Assembly: GCA_947034895.1 (NCBI GenBank)
Contig: OX344762.1
Location: 18,580,760 to 18,644,759 of the forward strand
Length of the DNA: 64,000 nucleotides
Origin: Rhytidiadelphus loreus
Taxonomy: Eukaryota; Streptophyta; Bryopsida; Hypnales; Hylocomiaceae
Direction of reading: 5' to 3'
A model generated the notes under the pieces. It was not told the origin of the DNA. It saw nothing but the letters and a program-made list of their open reading frames with translations, and did no database searches. The stretch's first letter is position 1, and each line of letters opens with the position of its first letter. The position numbers and the translations under genes are program-made. Positions 1 to 12,937 of the stretch are shown one piece after another.

Positions 1-37
1 ATTTAAGATTCTCACAAAATTTGATTAGATTATGACT

Positions 38-357
38 TTAATGTCAACATGGGCTAACATGTCAACCCTTGATTGGTGGATACTTAAGTGCTAATGTATT
101 CATAGAAGGGCAATTATGGATTGTTGACAGGGCATTTATGACTCTAGTCTATGGGCATTTTTCTAATTTCAGGTTGATTTCTTCAAAAATTCACAGAAAT
201 TACAGTTTTAATCAAGAAAAATTATAATTCCACTTAGGTTTCATTTGTGAAATAAGCACACACCTCTAAAAATATGAGCCCCTTTTGGACTTGGCCCAAA
301 GAAATTCAAATTGCAAATTAGGGTGGTGATAGGCAATTCTACCTTAAATGGGATTAA
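38..357 (-). repeat. TTAA-bounded repeat, family C, 320 bp
   Basis: This stretch is the reverse-complement relative of 56309-56692; the similarity runs from the TTAA at 38-41 to the TTAA at 354-357. The second boundary (cttaaatgggattaag) is a decayed form of the CTTTTAGGGGTTAA end seen elsewhere in the window. The other copy is exactly 64 bp longer because it holds a 64-bp tandem duplication. No coding content. The TTAA boundaries suggest a piggyBac-type non-autonomous element; that class is an inference. Confidence 0.6.
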
Positions 358-774
358 GACTGCATTAGGCTCATTTGTGGCTATAATCAATGTCTTGGGA
401 AATGGTCATGGAGTTAATAGTGACTATCATAGGACACTTATACCTTTCTAGTGTAAACTCGTCATAAAAAGTTGATTTTTTATTCCTTCATGTCATGGCC
501 GTGTTAGAAAATGTTGTGACTGCATTAAGTGGTAAAATGACCATTGTGGAAACACTTTTCTGCTAATTCGGAGTAGACTATAGACTATTTTCAAACAACA
601 AGACAACACACTTCAAAAATTCTTAGAAAATTCATTTTTTGTCCAAAAAATAAAATTTCAGTTGCTTCTTTCATTTCTCACATTTGTCTTTGTTTGGAAA
701 AAAATCTAAATTTTTTTGCTAATGGCAACAAGACAAACCACTCATTATGCCTGTCATAGGCAGGTTCACCTTAG
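358..774. other. AT-rich spacer
   Basis: No reading frame, RNA gene or repeat that I can name; A/T-rich with short homopolymer runs. Confidence 0.5.
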
Positions 775-1095
775 TTGGATATACTTTTTCCTTAAAATTA
801 TATTTATCTAGTATTATCAAGTGAAAATCATGAACATTAAGAAAAAATAGTTTTTTTGGATGTGGTACGTAATTTCTATGATTTTTAAAGTGCCGTCTCC
901 CTAGACCACTAAAATTCTCACATAGGTGGCCTCTAAATCAAAATCTACAAAAATCAGTAGTTAACAAATCACAATTAAGTATGTATCCTTCAAATGCATC
1001 AGCAAATCACAGGTAAGCATTTGAAGGACACATGAAGAGATAGTCTAAGGCACATGAATAGGTTTAGGGATGCTTTTAGGTGCCTTCACATTACA
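775..1095 (+). repeat. Left arm of large inverted repeat
   Basis: 775-940 is closely matched in reverse complement by 10030-10195, for example AAGTGAAAATCATGAA and GGATGTGGTA on both sides. 970-1095 is matched by 9505-9600, including the inner near-palindrome with TCCTTCAAATGC facing GCATTTGAAGGA. The right arm carries about 400 bp extra between these blocks. The arms enclose about 8.4 kb. Confidence 0.65.
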
Positions 1096-2940
1096 AAAAT
1101 AGAATTTGGAAGGATTGCATATATTTTCAGAATTTTTATAACGCAAAGCGTAATTATTATGAATTTTTTAGTGGAAGATTTCTCTTCAACCTACAATGGT
1201 GAAATAGACCTTTCTATTCTGACTATAGGCTCATTGCCAAATTAACCAAGGGTTGGTTGCAATATTGACAACCAATCATAATGCACCAAAACTACTCCTT
1301 GAATTGCATGACAACTTTACAAAAATAGAATTGTTCATAGGTTGGACATGGGAGTGATCAAGAATGGGTTGGCTACCATAATCCATCTCAATGAATTTAT
1401 TTGTCATCTACCAAGTGCCTTGTGTTGTTACCATAGTTAAAAAAAAAAAAGTTAATTTTCTAATTCATAAAAATTCCAAACTTCAATAACTTTCACACTG
1501 TAGGTTGGAAAGCTACGAAACAAAGTCTGTGTACCCTTCTTTGCAAAAGAACTTTCCAACAGTACCAAAAACACAGTCAAGGATGCATTGTTTTGGAGAT
1601 GTCACCATAACAAAAAAAAACTAACTAACTTAGTAGATGGATGGATGGAAGGAAGAGGCTTGGAGTGAGGGACTCTCATCCTCCAACTTACTAAAACCTT
1701 ATAGGTGTCAAGTGAAAGGTATATGACCTATTTTTGACAATGTTAAGCATTTATAGCATATGTTTGATTGAGCAATGGTGGTAGGAATAATTTTCTCTTG
1801 TCAAGGAATAGAAATAATGAAGATTGCACTATTCTTTGCTAATTTTTCCATCAACTTTGAAATTAGTAGAAAGTAAAGAAGATTACAATCCAACTTGCTC
1901 TTGATGTATAGGCAAACTTGTTTTCAAGAAACATAAAACTAAACATTAGTCTTAGCAAGTTCATTAGGTGTCCAATGTGTTATTTGTTACACAATAATGA
2001 AGTTGCTAAACCACATCACATTCCCGTCATTCATGAAAATAGGTCACCCTATCTTATGCAAATGGGCCCCTAGTCAGAAATAGGTCATATACCTTATGGA
2101 AAGTTGCATCATGTAGTTCCTTGAACTTGATGAAGTTTCCTTACCCAATCCAATTCTCAATTACAAGTTTTGTCTAAAGTTGATGAAACCTAATTATGTT
2201 CAAATAATTGCACTCTAATATGCTCATCTTAGCAAATGATGTAGCTACATCCAAATATTTGGAACGAGCAAGTACGATGACTACTCCATTGCATTTCCTA
2301 ATTGATTCATACAAATGCAAAAACTATACTCCTAAAGAGTGGAAGAATATCTTCGTGTAACATATGCACACCTGTAATTGACAATCATCAATATGATGTT
2401 TAACATGATACTTGAGTTATTGGTCCAAGCCATAGGAAATGTTGTCTCTAACAAAGAAATAAGTTTCATTTTTAGACCAAGTCAAACCCACAACACACAA
2501 TAGACAAAAGATGAGCTGTAAGGTATTCAATTTTGTGAATATTATGAAGATCCCTTAATCCATTGGCTACACTCTCCAAAGTCAACAATTTTCACTCCCA
2601 ATTGTCACATCTATTGTGGTACACAAAGGCAATGGGCACCTTCCCACTAGATCTCTTCATGAGCTCAAATAGGCAATCCATAATTCCACATATATATTCA
2701 ACAAGACCTCAACTTCTTGTTTCTCACTTTTACATATGAAATGTGTCCACGGATGGTGGATTGACAAATTACACTTAGAATGTAGGAAAAGCCAACTCTA
2801 CTTAGATATGGTGGGTTTAATCTTCACATTCAAAGACAAAGTCTTTAGAAAGTATTCGAAGGGACTTCCAAAAACACTTTTCATCCACTTTGATTGTGAA
2901 TTAGGAGGCCCATCCAATGTACTGAAAAGAGACAATACAT
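1096..2940. other. AT-rich region, no gene recognised
   Basis: Short open frames exist (for example 2736-2987 on the plus strand) but have no recognisable domain or codon structure. The stretch 2590-2700 reads on the minus strand as a short peptide-like segment that quickly meets stops, so it may be an eroded transposon fragment. Nothing else is supported. Confidence 0.4.
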
Positions 2941-3245
2941 CTATGTGTGTTTCCTCCCCCCCGGCATTGAATTTTAGGAGCCGTTGATTGTGATAAAGAA
3001 AAAATTGACCTCCTTTGAGCGCCATCGATTTCGCCCAGGAATGAGGTGAGAAGAGGCAATATGATGTTACATGTGCATTTCCTCCCCCACCCCTCTTCCA
3101 AAAATTGAGAACTGTCAATTTTTTCACAAACCTCCGACTCCAATGCCATTGATCTCAAAAAAACAATTTAGGATACGGATACGAATACAACATGGTACGG
3201 ATACATACATAGCTATGGATATGGATTTGAATATGAAACATATCA
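2941..3245 (+). repeat. Dispersed repeat ending in GGATAC-type array
   Basis: The C-rich stretch and the following text (CCATTGATCTC, then TACGGATACGAATAC) recur at about 46470-46745. The end of the block, 3170-3245, is a degenerate hexanucleotide array of GGATAC/GAATAC units. A reverse-strand array of the same type (GTATCC) lies at 21285-21425. Confidence 0.5.
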
Positions 3246-3390
3246 ATAATTACAATATTTTAAAACTAAAATGTGACTTTGGTAGATTAGTTAGTGTCAA
3301 GGTCACTAATAGGATACTAAATCAGTCTACTAAACCAAACCAGTTGCTTAACTTCCATAAGAGAATGCAATCTCCGATAGCCAATCACAA

Positions 3391-3700
3391 GCGTTGAAGT
3401 TCCTCTGCCCTGAGCCAGAGTTCGTCGTCGTCGTCCCTCCCGCAGACGGAAATCTCTCCTTTTCAGTCGCCTTATCCTCGAAGCCGTCCTTTACAGTTGG
3501 ACTATTATCACCCTTGCCACCTGCCGATCTCCACAAAGCATGTATGCCACGTGTCGTGCTAATATAGTCTTTGTTGCGTTGGAAGAACTGCTTCTGCTTC
3601 AGAGGCCCAATTTAACGTGCGGTTGCCACCTTCACTTACCGGTACCGGTACCGGTATCTGTAATAATTCTGTACTTCTGGAGAGACAAAAAGAGCTGACT
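3391..3700. other. Small GC-richer island, gene unresolved
   Basis: Base composition changes sharply here from the AT-rich surroundings. The minus strand is open from about 3536 to 3348 and encodes a low-complexity Ser/Thr/Gly-rich peptide ending CDWLSEIAFSYGS, but no ATG or domain is clear. A G-box core (CACGTG) sits near 3549, and a GGTACC/CCGGTA repeat near 3640. It may be a promoter or exon remnant; I do not recognise it. Confidence 0.25.
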
Positions 3701-3807
3701 CTTGGCATGCCTTTTAGCTGCCTCTAAGTTTGGCGGCTTCAGTCAAGGGCCCTCGGCATAAGGGTCCGTTTCCATCGAGGGACTGGAGAGAGCTAGGAGC
3801 AACAATG

Positions 3808-4076
3808 TTAGAGCATTCCTACCAAAGTGTTCTCTATCCCCAAACTTGGGACCTCAAACTAGTCAACCTTGACTTTATAGAGATGAGACCTCGCGAGTTC
3901 TCTGTATGAGCTCCAATATAGGGAATTGGGCCCAACTTTTACCGAGTTCTCTATAAATTTGGGGTAGAGATCTTGTTTTGAGATCAGTGCGCGCAAGCTT
4001 CTGTATCCCCATCCCCATCTGAGGTCCTCTCCCTAAATTTTTAGGAATACAGAACAAATTGGTGGGGATGCTCTTA
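3808..4076. mobile_element. Harbinger/Tourist-like MITE with TTA target duplication
   Basis: The core at 3811-4073 has imperfect terminal inverted repeats of about 45 bp. The left end starts GAGCATTCCTACCAAAGTG; the right end, reversed, starts GAGCATCCCCACCAATTTG. Both sides are flanked by TTA (3808-3810 and 4074-4076). A three-base TTA duplication and a GAGCATCYCC-type terminus are typical of plant PIF/Harbinger-derived MITEs. No protein is encoded; the open frame inside is a shadow. Confidence 0.75.
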
Positions 4077-4122
4077 GTGTGTTAGCCTAAAAATGTAAGC
4101 ATGTGAGCCTTGAGCATATGTA

Positions 4123-4309
4123 TAAGGTAGGAGCATCTCATAGTGTCACTTTCTAGGTAAGGTAGTGATTCTACAACTTAAATGTAAGTATAGCATAGAT
4201 GGCTCATCATTTGAGTCAACAAAACTAAGCCATCTACGATTCACCTACATTTAAGTTCTAAAATTACTACCATCTATAGAAATTGACGTCATTGGGTGCT
4301 CCTACCTTA
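4123..4309. mobile_element. Palindromic MITE with TA target duplication
   Basis: Nearly the whole 187 bp is one imperfect palindrome with arms of about 85 bp, meeting near GGCTCATCATTTGAG. The ends read AGGTAGGAGCA and, reversed, AGGTAGGAGCA, each next to TA (4123-4124 and 4308-4309). The same terminal octamer AGGTAGGA with TA flanks is found at 38471-38841. A TA duplication suggests the Tc1/mariner (Stowaway-like) group. Confidence 0.7.
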
Positions 4310-5894
4310 AGTAGATATCTAACAATTATTAAAAGTGCTTATAATATAAACACCTATAGTATATGTATCTATAACACAGTTACACTATAATCATGGAAGG
4401 TTTCTATAATATATACATCTATAATAGAGGTGTGTAGTCTTTTAAGTTCACATACTAGCATCCCTTGGGCTGGAAGGGTTTTGGATGCTCCAAATGCTCT
4501 TGTCAATGTCCATCACCACCACCTTTTGGAATTGGAGCAACCGGAGCAATCTAATTACAATAAAGTGGCAAATTTGCTATGCTAAACAAGGATACATGGT
4601 AAATTGATTTGTGTCTTTTATTCAAAACATATACATGATCCACTCTTGAAAGTGCAAGCACTCTAGCTTAGAAATTTTGTATTTTTCCTAAAATTGACGG
4701 GCTTTGGTTGACGCTCTAAGCCCTTCAGGTTTGTAATTGCTAAAAACACTGGAGGAAGAGTGGTTGGAGGACCTAGCTCTCCGTCTACACCAATGGAAAC
4801 CACACAAAGCTCTCTTGTTTAGAGCTTCAATGCATCAATGAAAACGTGCTTTAACATTGTTAACAAGCCTAAACCATTCCCCTTGGAAGAGGGATAATGC
4901 CTTGCTATCAATGTCGACGAGTGAACTTAGTTATAATCTATAGAGAATCATTGGCTCACTGGAAAGTTGCAATGCTAGTATCGTTAAATGATTGGGAAGT
5001 TGTAAAAGAATCAATGGTTGACTTAGGAAGTTGCCATCTAGGGGCTGTCATTTCATGTGGAAGGAAAAGGGACCCTACCTAGCATTGATTAACAATGTTA
5101 TGAAGAGTGGAATTGAAGCAGGTTATGGTAGTTTAAATTATTCAGCTTTAATGTTTTTTTTGTTTTTTTACATGGGTAAAATGCTTTGGGGGAGTATTAC
5201 TTCACATCTAGAGAAGAAGAACTTTTGGAAGTCATTTTGTTTCAATCAAATGACAAGTCAATCTAAGAACATGTCTACCCTTACCCGGGAATCATGGTTG
5301 ACCCTAAATTGGAAGTACATGGCCATGAAAATGGTTCATACTTATATCTCTAAAGATTTTCAGTCAAAGCTAACTCTCACCAAACCAAAAGCATTATGTG
5401 GTATACACTTGTTGGAGTGTACAACATGCATGTAAGGTAAAGCATCCCATTGTGGTCATAATTAGGAGTTTGTCCTCATGTCATTGTTGAAATTTTTCAA
5501 TTTTTTTTCCACATAAAGGGAAGTGTGAGAAACAATGACAACAATTGAAATCATATTTTTTCAACAAAGTATGAATTTTTTATGAATTTTTGAAGTGTTC
5601 AATGCATCATGGGCCAAAAAAGTCTACAGGCTACTCAAGAACCAACAAAATCTGAATCCATGATGCTCATCTTGTTCACCTAAAGCAGTCATGATATTTT
5701 CTAATTTAGAAGGCCTAAAAAGTCAATTCTTACAATGAATTCACACTAAAAAGATTATAAGTTTCTAATGAGTTTCCTAATCATTCCATTACTGTCATAT
5801 AAAATATGCATTGTGGCCCAAATCTCACATACTAAAAAAACCCCACAATGGGGTCATTCCCTAGGTGTCCACTATGGGTCATTTGACCACAATG
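4310..5894. other. AT-rich region, no gene recognised
   Basis: A plus-strand frame at 5031-5435 (134 codons) is open, but it is AT-driven, shows no known motif and lacks plausible codon usage. No RNA gene or named repeat seen. Confidence 0.35.
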
Positions 5895-6179
5895 CATTAC
5901 ATGTTATTTTAGGCCTCCGAGAGCCCATTTCAAGGTTCTCCTTCACTGTTCCCCACAGTGAAGGACAGCTAGCTGTCAGAAAAAAAATTCAAAAAATTCA
6001 ATTCAATTCAATTCAATTCTTCAAATTGTAAAAGAAGTTGAAAAAAAATAAAATCGGAAATGACCTAGTCGCCTCTTGACCACACAAGATGCTGAGGTGG
6101 CAAGCCAGTTGTCCTGTTCCCTGCGTTCTCGCAGCAGGGGAACCCGCGGTCTCTTGGAGGCCTCAAAAACCATCTAATG
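5895..6179 (+). repeat. CATTAGATG-ended element, copy 1 (family D)
   Basis: Starts CATTACATGTTATTTT and ends CATCTAATG. The left half carries the family block GGCCTCCGAGAGCCC, then a short hairpin (CTTCACTGTTCCCCACAGTGAAG), an A-rich centre and the GACCTAGTCGCCTCTTG segment. The right half carries CTCTTGGAGGCCTC near the end. Five other full-size copies and one internally deleted copy occur in the window. Confidence 0.65.
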
Positions 6180-7309
6180 GGTTGCTTTACCTTAGTGTCT
6201 TGTTGCTAGCCTTAGTGGTTCCCCATAACTATGATTATTTCTACACCATAACTGTAAGTATTTCTATTGGCATTACAATTACTAATAGTAAAAATGCTCC
6301 AAATATGGGGATAGAGTTGCTTATTAAGTTTAAGTTGTGGTTTTGACAGCAAGTGCATTTTTGGCCCATAAATTGTGTAAACTCAAGATCTTGGACCTGG
6401 GTTTATTGCAATCCAGCATCCCACATGCTTCTCAATTCTCATTGCTTAAAGCAAAAGCAGGATCGAAAACCAAAAAAATTTAGTTTTGGAACAAATGACA
6501 AGTTTGATCCCCAATTTGGGTTTTGCACAGATAGTGCACACTTTACAAATAATTTTACTAGCATTCAAAACTGAGGTTACGTTGAGAAGACTCAATTTTG
6601 TGAATCACAAGGGCTACCAGTTTGATGCACTGGGCAAATGCTATTTGACCATATTGTTGAATGTTGATCAGATCATATTTGCATTACAGCTGTTCATATA
6701 ATTATAAAGTTAAATACCCAAATCAAAAAGTTTGGCCAGGGTGAACTTGAGATGAATGCCTGGGCCCTCCATAGAAATAAAGTCTCTGATGAGCATCTAG
6801 TTCTCGGTGGCCTACCTGACTAGATAGTAGCACTAGTACCGCCTTGATTTTTTTTACTTTACTCTTGTCATTTTTAATAAGGTTGTTGTAATGTAAATTT
6901 TGTCTATTTATCAAAATCACAAGACAACTAGTATAGGGGTAATTTCCAATGGAAAGGTCAATAAGTCTAATGTATTTGTGACTAAGGTCACTTGTTTTAC
7001 AGGTTGAATACTTATCTACTTGATTTTGTAACTTGTTTTGGGATTCCAAACAAAAGGTCCCACACTCATGTCAAATCATCTCAGTCCATTACCAATGCTA
7101 ATATAATAGACACAATGAATGCAGTCACAATCCTTTACTAGTGGTTGGCTCTTTGTCAAATCCTCTTTGTCAAATCGTCATTGGGGTTGGTCAATTTGTC
7201 TTATGCATGCTCTAACCACTTACTCAAATGGCCAAGTTATATATTTGAAATACAAATAAACTTTTAGAGACAATAGTATTAATTATTGCTTCCTCTTTTT
7301 GTTCCCTCT
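6180..7309. other. AT-rich region, no gene recognised
   Basis: Only short overlapping frames; nothing recognisable on either strand. Confidence 0.4.
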
Positions 7310-9230
7310 TAACTAGGCGGTTTTAGATTTACTAGCCTAATTCCAATTTATCATGCTCAAATCAAATCTATATCGTGATCTAATTTTACCATATGTAAGG
7401 TATGAGAAGTTTAGACTTCTTTCCTGGTTTGGTCGATTTATCTTTAATCAACCATGCTTTCGCTTTCGCTTTTAAGTTAATCCATCTCCAGCTTTCAAGC
7501 GCTCGAAATTAGTCCACTTGTCTCAACAATAGCTTCGTACTAGATGGCTTGATCGAATAGACTTTAAGCCAAACAATTAGACTTCATGTCTACTTACTAT
7601 GTAACTTAGTCAATTGGTCCGGCTATAAAAGCTGACTCATCTTAACCTTACTTTTCTAGCTTACACCAAGTCTAATTGATGCAACTTTAGCTGTGAATAA
7701 AACCTAAATTATTTGTCAATGCAACTCATACAAATTGTGATATGATCAATTTGACATACTCAGTATCTAATTAATTCCTCAATACTAATTGCACACATGC
7801 TCAGACCATTAGACTTAATTAATTTCAAGAATTAAGCTTGGCTGAATTGCAACATATGTACAATTACTTAGTTATACATATTCAACCACATCACATGTCA
7901 ATTTGTTTATCGGAAAGATTGAGTTGTTAATGCAAATTCACAACCCGTTGATAATTAGACTACTGGCCATATAGTCCAAACCCACAAGGTAATGACAATT
8001 TGTAATTCATGACTTCAATATAAATCTATTGGATCTTCCAAAAATAGTATTTTTAGAATTATTTCTATAGTCTAGACAATTCAATCACTTCTCTCTTAAT
8101 CATACGCTCATAGCCACAGATTCATTCTTTTACAGAAGGTTATCAACAATTAGACCAAATTGTGTTACTTCGACAACTTGTTAATTCTTACATGGTCTAT
8201 TTAACTTATCTGTTACTCATTTCACAGGTCAACTCATCCAACAAAAACCACTTCTCTAATTAAAATTATCAATGTACTTGCATAATGTTAACAGACCACT
8301 TCACATTAATGCATTATCAATTTGACTTAAGCATACTTGTGCAGTAATTCAACAATTTAGAAGATCGTCTTTTACTTACCAGTTTGAATGTCTAAGCTTG
8401 CGGATACTCACAGGGCGATTCGTCTTTTGAATCCACTTGACCTGCGCTGAGTCGATTTGATTTCTGGTTGGTTCAGCTTCTCCAGCAGTCGATTTGAGCA
8501 ACCAGTTTATTAACTCATATTTTAATAACAATTTGACCCAACTGGCCACTCGACTTTCAACTAGACTAATCTCACAAGGTGCGAATCAAACAACAATGGA
8601 CCATTACTCAGTCGATTAGCTTCTCAACAATTTAAATCATATAAGAATGCACACGACAATTTGACTACTTGCAAATTGTTTTACTCAGCATAATCCATAT
8701 TCAAATTAGTCTTGCAATCTTGCTGACTCAAAGACTTAACAATTTGACCATCCCGGCCATAACACACAATCACTTAATTCGACGTACACTTGTTCATACT
8801 ATTCCCTCAGCAATTTGACTCAAGTTGCCGATTAGAACTGCGAATTGACTATGAACTCCATGCAGACTACTAGACTTCACTTAGTCGACTTGACCACACT
8901 CAATGCTTAACCACAACTTACAGACGAGTAACTCACAGCATTCAACAATTTGACACTGGCACTTCTCACAAGCACACGCATTCACAAGCAATTAGACAGT
9001 TAATCACCCACTGCAAATTGACTCACACACCAATACAACTCACACAAGGAATTTCACCACCTGTGAATTCCTGACAATTAGACACACTCACTCACAATCT
9101 GTGAGTTTAAACAAATTGATAGTAATATATTTATATATATTAAATTCGACGAACTGTACAGAGCTTGAGAGTTTTAAAACTAATGCTGGCTCTTCTTTTC
9201 GCTGGAGAGAGAGAGAGATCAACTAGACAT
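7310..9230 (-). repeat. Word-rich block 1
   Basis: About 1.9 kb without coding frames, in which CAATTTGAC (reverse GTCAAATTG) and its variants (CAATTAGAC, CGATTTGA, CAATTTGTA) recur more than 20 times at irregular spacing. Read on the minus strand, the block begins with a CT-rich leader (about 9217-9196) and later carries a consensus-like splice donor (ACTG/GTAAGT near 8385). The block at 41360-43460 on the plus strand has the same order of features. Function and element class are unknown. Confidence 0.5.
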
Positions 9231-9504
9231 TTGGACTTATAGTTCCAAAAAGACTATTTGAAAGGTGGCATCTGTTTAAGTTGAAATTCACGACTATCTA
9301 CTTGCCTTGCTTCGCATCCTAGTCTATTAGCCCTGTTCATATCTAATTTCTGCCAATTAGCCTTTCACATACAAAATCCATCTAATTGACATGCTATAAT
9401 GGAAAATAGATCTTTTACTAACTGCATTCACATTTACAAAGGCAAGTAAACCAAAAATTTCAAAAATTAGAACTACAGTTGTTCGATGATTTCTATAACA
9501 TATC

Positions 9505-10195
9505 TTCCTAAAGTGAAGGCACCCAAAAGCCTCAAAATGAATACCTAGACTTTAGTTAATGTGTCTTTCAAATGCTGACACATTTGAAGGACACATGTTT
9601 ATCTCTAATTCATTGACTAAGGGGAAGCCATCCATTCGTGATTAGGACCCAATAACCAACCTATATATTGACATATTTTCAACCATAGCTAGAATGTATT
9701 TTTTTCTTCTTTGGGACTAATAGATACATGACACATGTCCCAAAGTAGTTAGTAAGAAAGCAAAAAGCATTTAGTAAGACTGTAGTTTTTGAGTGATTGG
9801 AATTGGAAGAGTCTAGATTGGTAGTAGGGCTAGAGCACTTTTTGCCTTTCAAAATTCATAGTAATTACAATTCAAGTGATAAAATTACCAAAGTTTGTGC
9901 AATCCTTGTCATTTCTATCCTTCTACTTCCTAAAATATTTGCTTCACTCTATACTATTCCATATCACATCGAGAATTGCTTATTCAGTTGGTTATGGGTG
10001 GTTCTCCCTTATTGATTTTTGCAAATTTCAATTTAGGGTTCACCTAGTAAGTGATAGTTTCAATGGTCTAAGGAGTTGGCACTTTGAAAAAACATAGAAA
10101 TTACATACCACATCCAAAAAATCTATTTTTTTAATATTATTCATGATTTTCACTTGCTAAAACTACAAAAATATAATCAAGGAAAAGGTGTCTCC
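9505..10195 (-). repeat. Right arm of large inverted repeat
   Basis: Reverse complement of 775-1095, with extra sequence of about 400 bp at 9605-10025 that the left arm lacks. The inner palindrome at 9558-9598 (CTTTCAAATGC facing ACATTTGAAGG) is shared with the left arm. Confidence 0.65.
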
Positions 10196-12937
10196 AACTG
10201 TGCTGAATTGCTTATATTGACGGTTTTCGGTGCTTCCACCTTAATTTCTTGACAGAGGAATATTTCACCAATTGGGCTTCCATCACACCTCAGCCAATCA
10301 AGCCCAATTGGGAAATGAGGGTGCACCATTTTACCCAGTTATCTTTGTGTGCAAAAAACACTGAGACTTGGATACTCTGATGAAGTGCAGAACCAAACTT
10401 GAGAAAGACTGATAAAAATACTCATAAGAGAGGGGTTCAGCCCATCCGTGCACAGTATTTGATCCCTGCGCTTGGGCTGTTGTCATGTACATGTACGCAC
10501 TCACTTTAGCTATCAATCCTCTCAAATTCCTTCCTCAAGCAAGATAATCCCTTTTCGAAATTGCTTCTACAGCAAAGAGTTCACATGCTAGACTCCATAT
10601 TATTCCTTACAACCAGAACATGAACAGACCTACAGAACAGACTAGGAAAAACAAAAACAGGGGGGGGGGGGACACTCCAATTCCCTGGCAGTGATGCGCA
10701 TCATTTTGTCATGCTGCAGCTAACCAGATTTTCTGTCATTTGATTCACGGTCACAGTGACAAGCATGCCAAATCTCAAAAATGTTTGAAGTGATGGTACA
10801 CACTCAGAGTCCTTGTGTATGATCACACACTGCTCTTACTTGGTGCCACTAACTGAAGTCTGTCCTACAAAATATGACGTCAAATTTGTCAGTTAAAATG
10901 GGAAATTTTCAAGAGATTGGCACTTTCTAGGCACCTACTTGGAAATGCAGATGTGTTCTGGTCCTTCCTGGTCCTGGTTTTCCAGAGCCCAGAGCACTTG
11001 AATGTTACAGTTTTGCTAAGTTACTCTGAAACTGCATGACAATTTGATGAGTCAGTGACAACATAAAGTAAAACTAAGGTAGCTGACCCTATTCCGACCA
11101 TTTAAGCAATTTAGTGTGGTTCCAGTATGCATTTGGTGAGGAGAAAAATCCCCCATGTAAAGAAATAGATTTGAAGAGGGTTCCAATTTTTTTTCATTTT
11201 TTCCCCTAAAAGAAGAAATAATTATGAATTTTTTTTGTAAAGATTCCTTTCAATCCATTTTTGTTATATAGGGTACCGCATTTCCAACCGTAGACTGATT
11301 ACAAAATCGACCATGCTTCAAAGTAGGTGATAATTGCGGATTCAAATGTACATCTTGTAATCATTGTATGAATTCAATGTACACCACCCCGACATTTGTG
11401 TTGCGTGAGCTGTCACCTAACCACATGTGCTGTCACAAGTGATCGGAAACAAAGCAATTCTAACTAGCAAAAATAGGTTAGTGGTCGGAAAGAAGCTAGC
11501 TACCTTACTCTCGAGCTTCATCACCTCAAGCATCTGCTTTCACTAACATTACTGTGGTAATGGATGTTGTATAAATCTAGGGCATCCCCAATCCATGAGC
11601 GCAATAGGTATAGTACTAGAATTTTCAAGTGGAGGTAAGCAAACCGTATTCCCTTCTGGTGACTTATAAAATAAATTTGATGCAATGCAAAGTTGGCAAT
11701 CCAAACCTCAAATGACTTTTCCACATTATTTATAAAAAGGAGAGAAAAAGATTCTACTTCAAAAAAGACTTTCATGCAAAGAAAGAAAGGTTTAATTTAT
11801 TTGCACATAATAATGCTTGAAAGGTATGACAATTGTGAATCTTCCTATTGTGAATCAAGTTGCCAGCAATGCATATTTGGCTAACTTGTTGGGTTTGGGA
11901 AGATGAATGGTGGATTTAAGAACAAAAAGAGACCAATACTAGTTGAATTGGGGAGTTTTTTTTTTGAGTTGCCCCATCATTATGGTGTCGACGTGATGGT
12001 TTCTGGTGGGATTGGGTCTGCTCTAAATTATGATTTGCAATCATAATCAAAGTTACAGTAAGAGATTCTATTTGTGCCATGTGACTATTTGGTCCAATTC
12101 ATCACCACTATGTATTAGCAGAGGACATTTGAAAGTTTAGAATGCTCACTACTAAGATAGTGTAGTACAAATAGGGTGGAGTTTGAATTGTGCTAGCACA
12201 GATAGGATCTCCTACTGGCTTACTAGTCAACCACTACTTTCAATCCATACACTATGCATTTTGTCTAGGACAACATCACTAGAATATAAGACCAAATGAC
12301 AACCGATGTATATTGTAACAATATGATCCCTTAACTAGTTGCCTGCACAAATTACATAACATTCAAAAGCATGCATTGTCATTGCCTTGGCTCTACAATA
12401 GGTGGTGTGGAATATTTCACACCCAACAATATTTATCAATAGCTAAGTGGATAGGTGGAGGCTCAATGTGATGGACAAGGTGCATGAAGGAAAGATAGCA
12501 GACATGAAGTCTACTAAATGTTATGAGCCATGCAATTCTTGCATGATTGGTAATGCAACATAGAAATGGATATGTTGGTATTGTAGCAAACTATTCACTT
12601 GTAAAGTATAGTTACAATATGCACCAATAATCTCCTTTTGAAATGAAAGTTTTGCATACATTTCAGGTGAGTGACTATTCAAGGTGAATATATAATATAC
12701 AATGAATAACACTATACATAATGAATAATATGAATTGTTTCCACTCATTGAGAGAAAGGAGATCCTTGTTGGCACCAAGCTACAATGTAAGAGCATAATG
12801 TCCAGGCGCAAGGGCCCATTTGGTCTCTAAGTAGGCATTATGCAAGTTCTCCAAGTGCAAATTTCCTAAAATCTCTTTTTCCCACAGACTCCAAATTATG
12901 ATGTGTAAGTTCAGGCCCAAGGGACTGGCAAATCACA
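10196..12937. other. AT-rich region, no gene recognised
   Basis: Holds a small hairpin (CCAATTGGGCTT at 10268-10279 facing AAGCCCAATTGG at 10300-10311) and a run of 12 G at 10660-10671. The short frames are not credible as genes. Confidence 0.4.

Noticed and set aside
5031..5435. 134-codon plus-strand frame as a gene
   Set aside because: AT-rich composition, no domain, and the upstream part changes frame; not distinguishable from chance.
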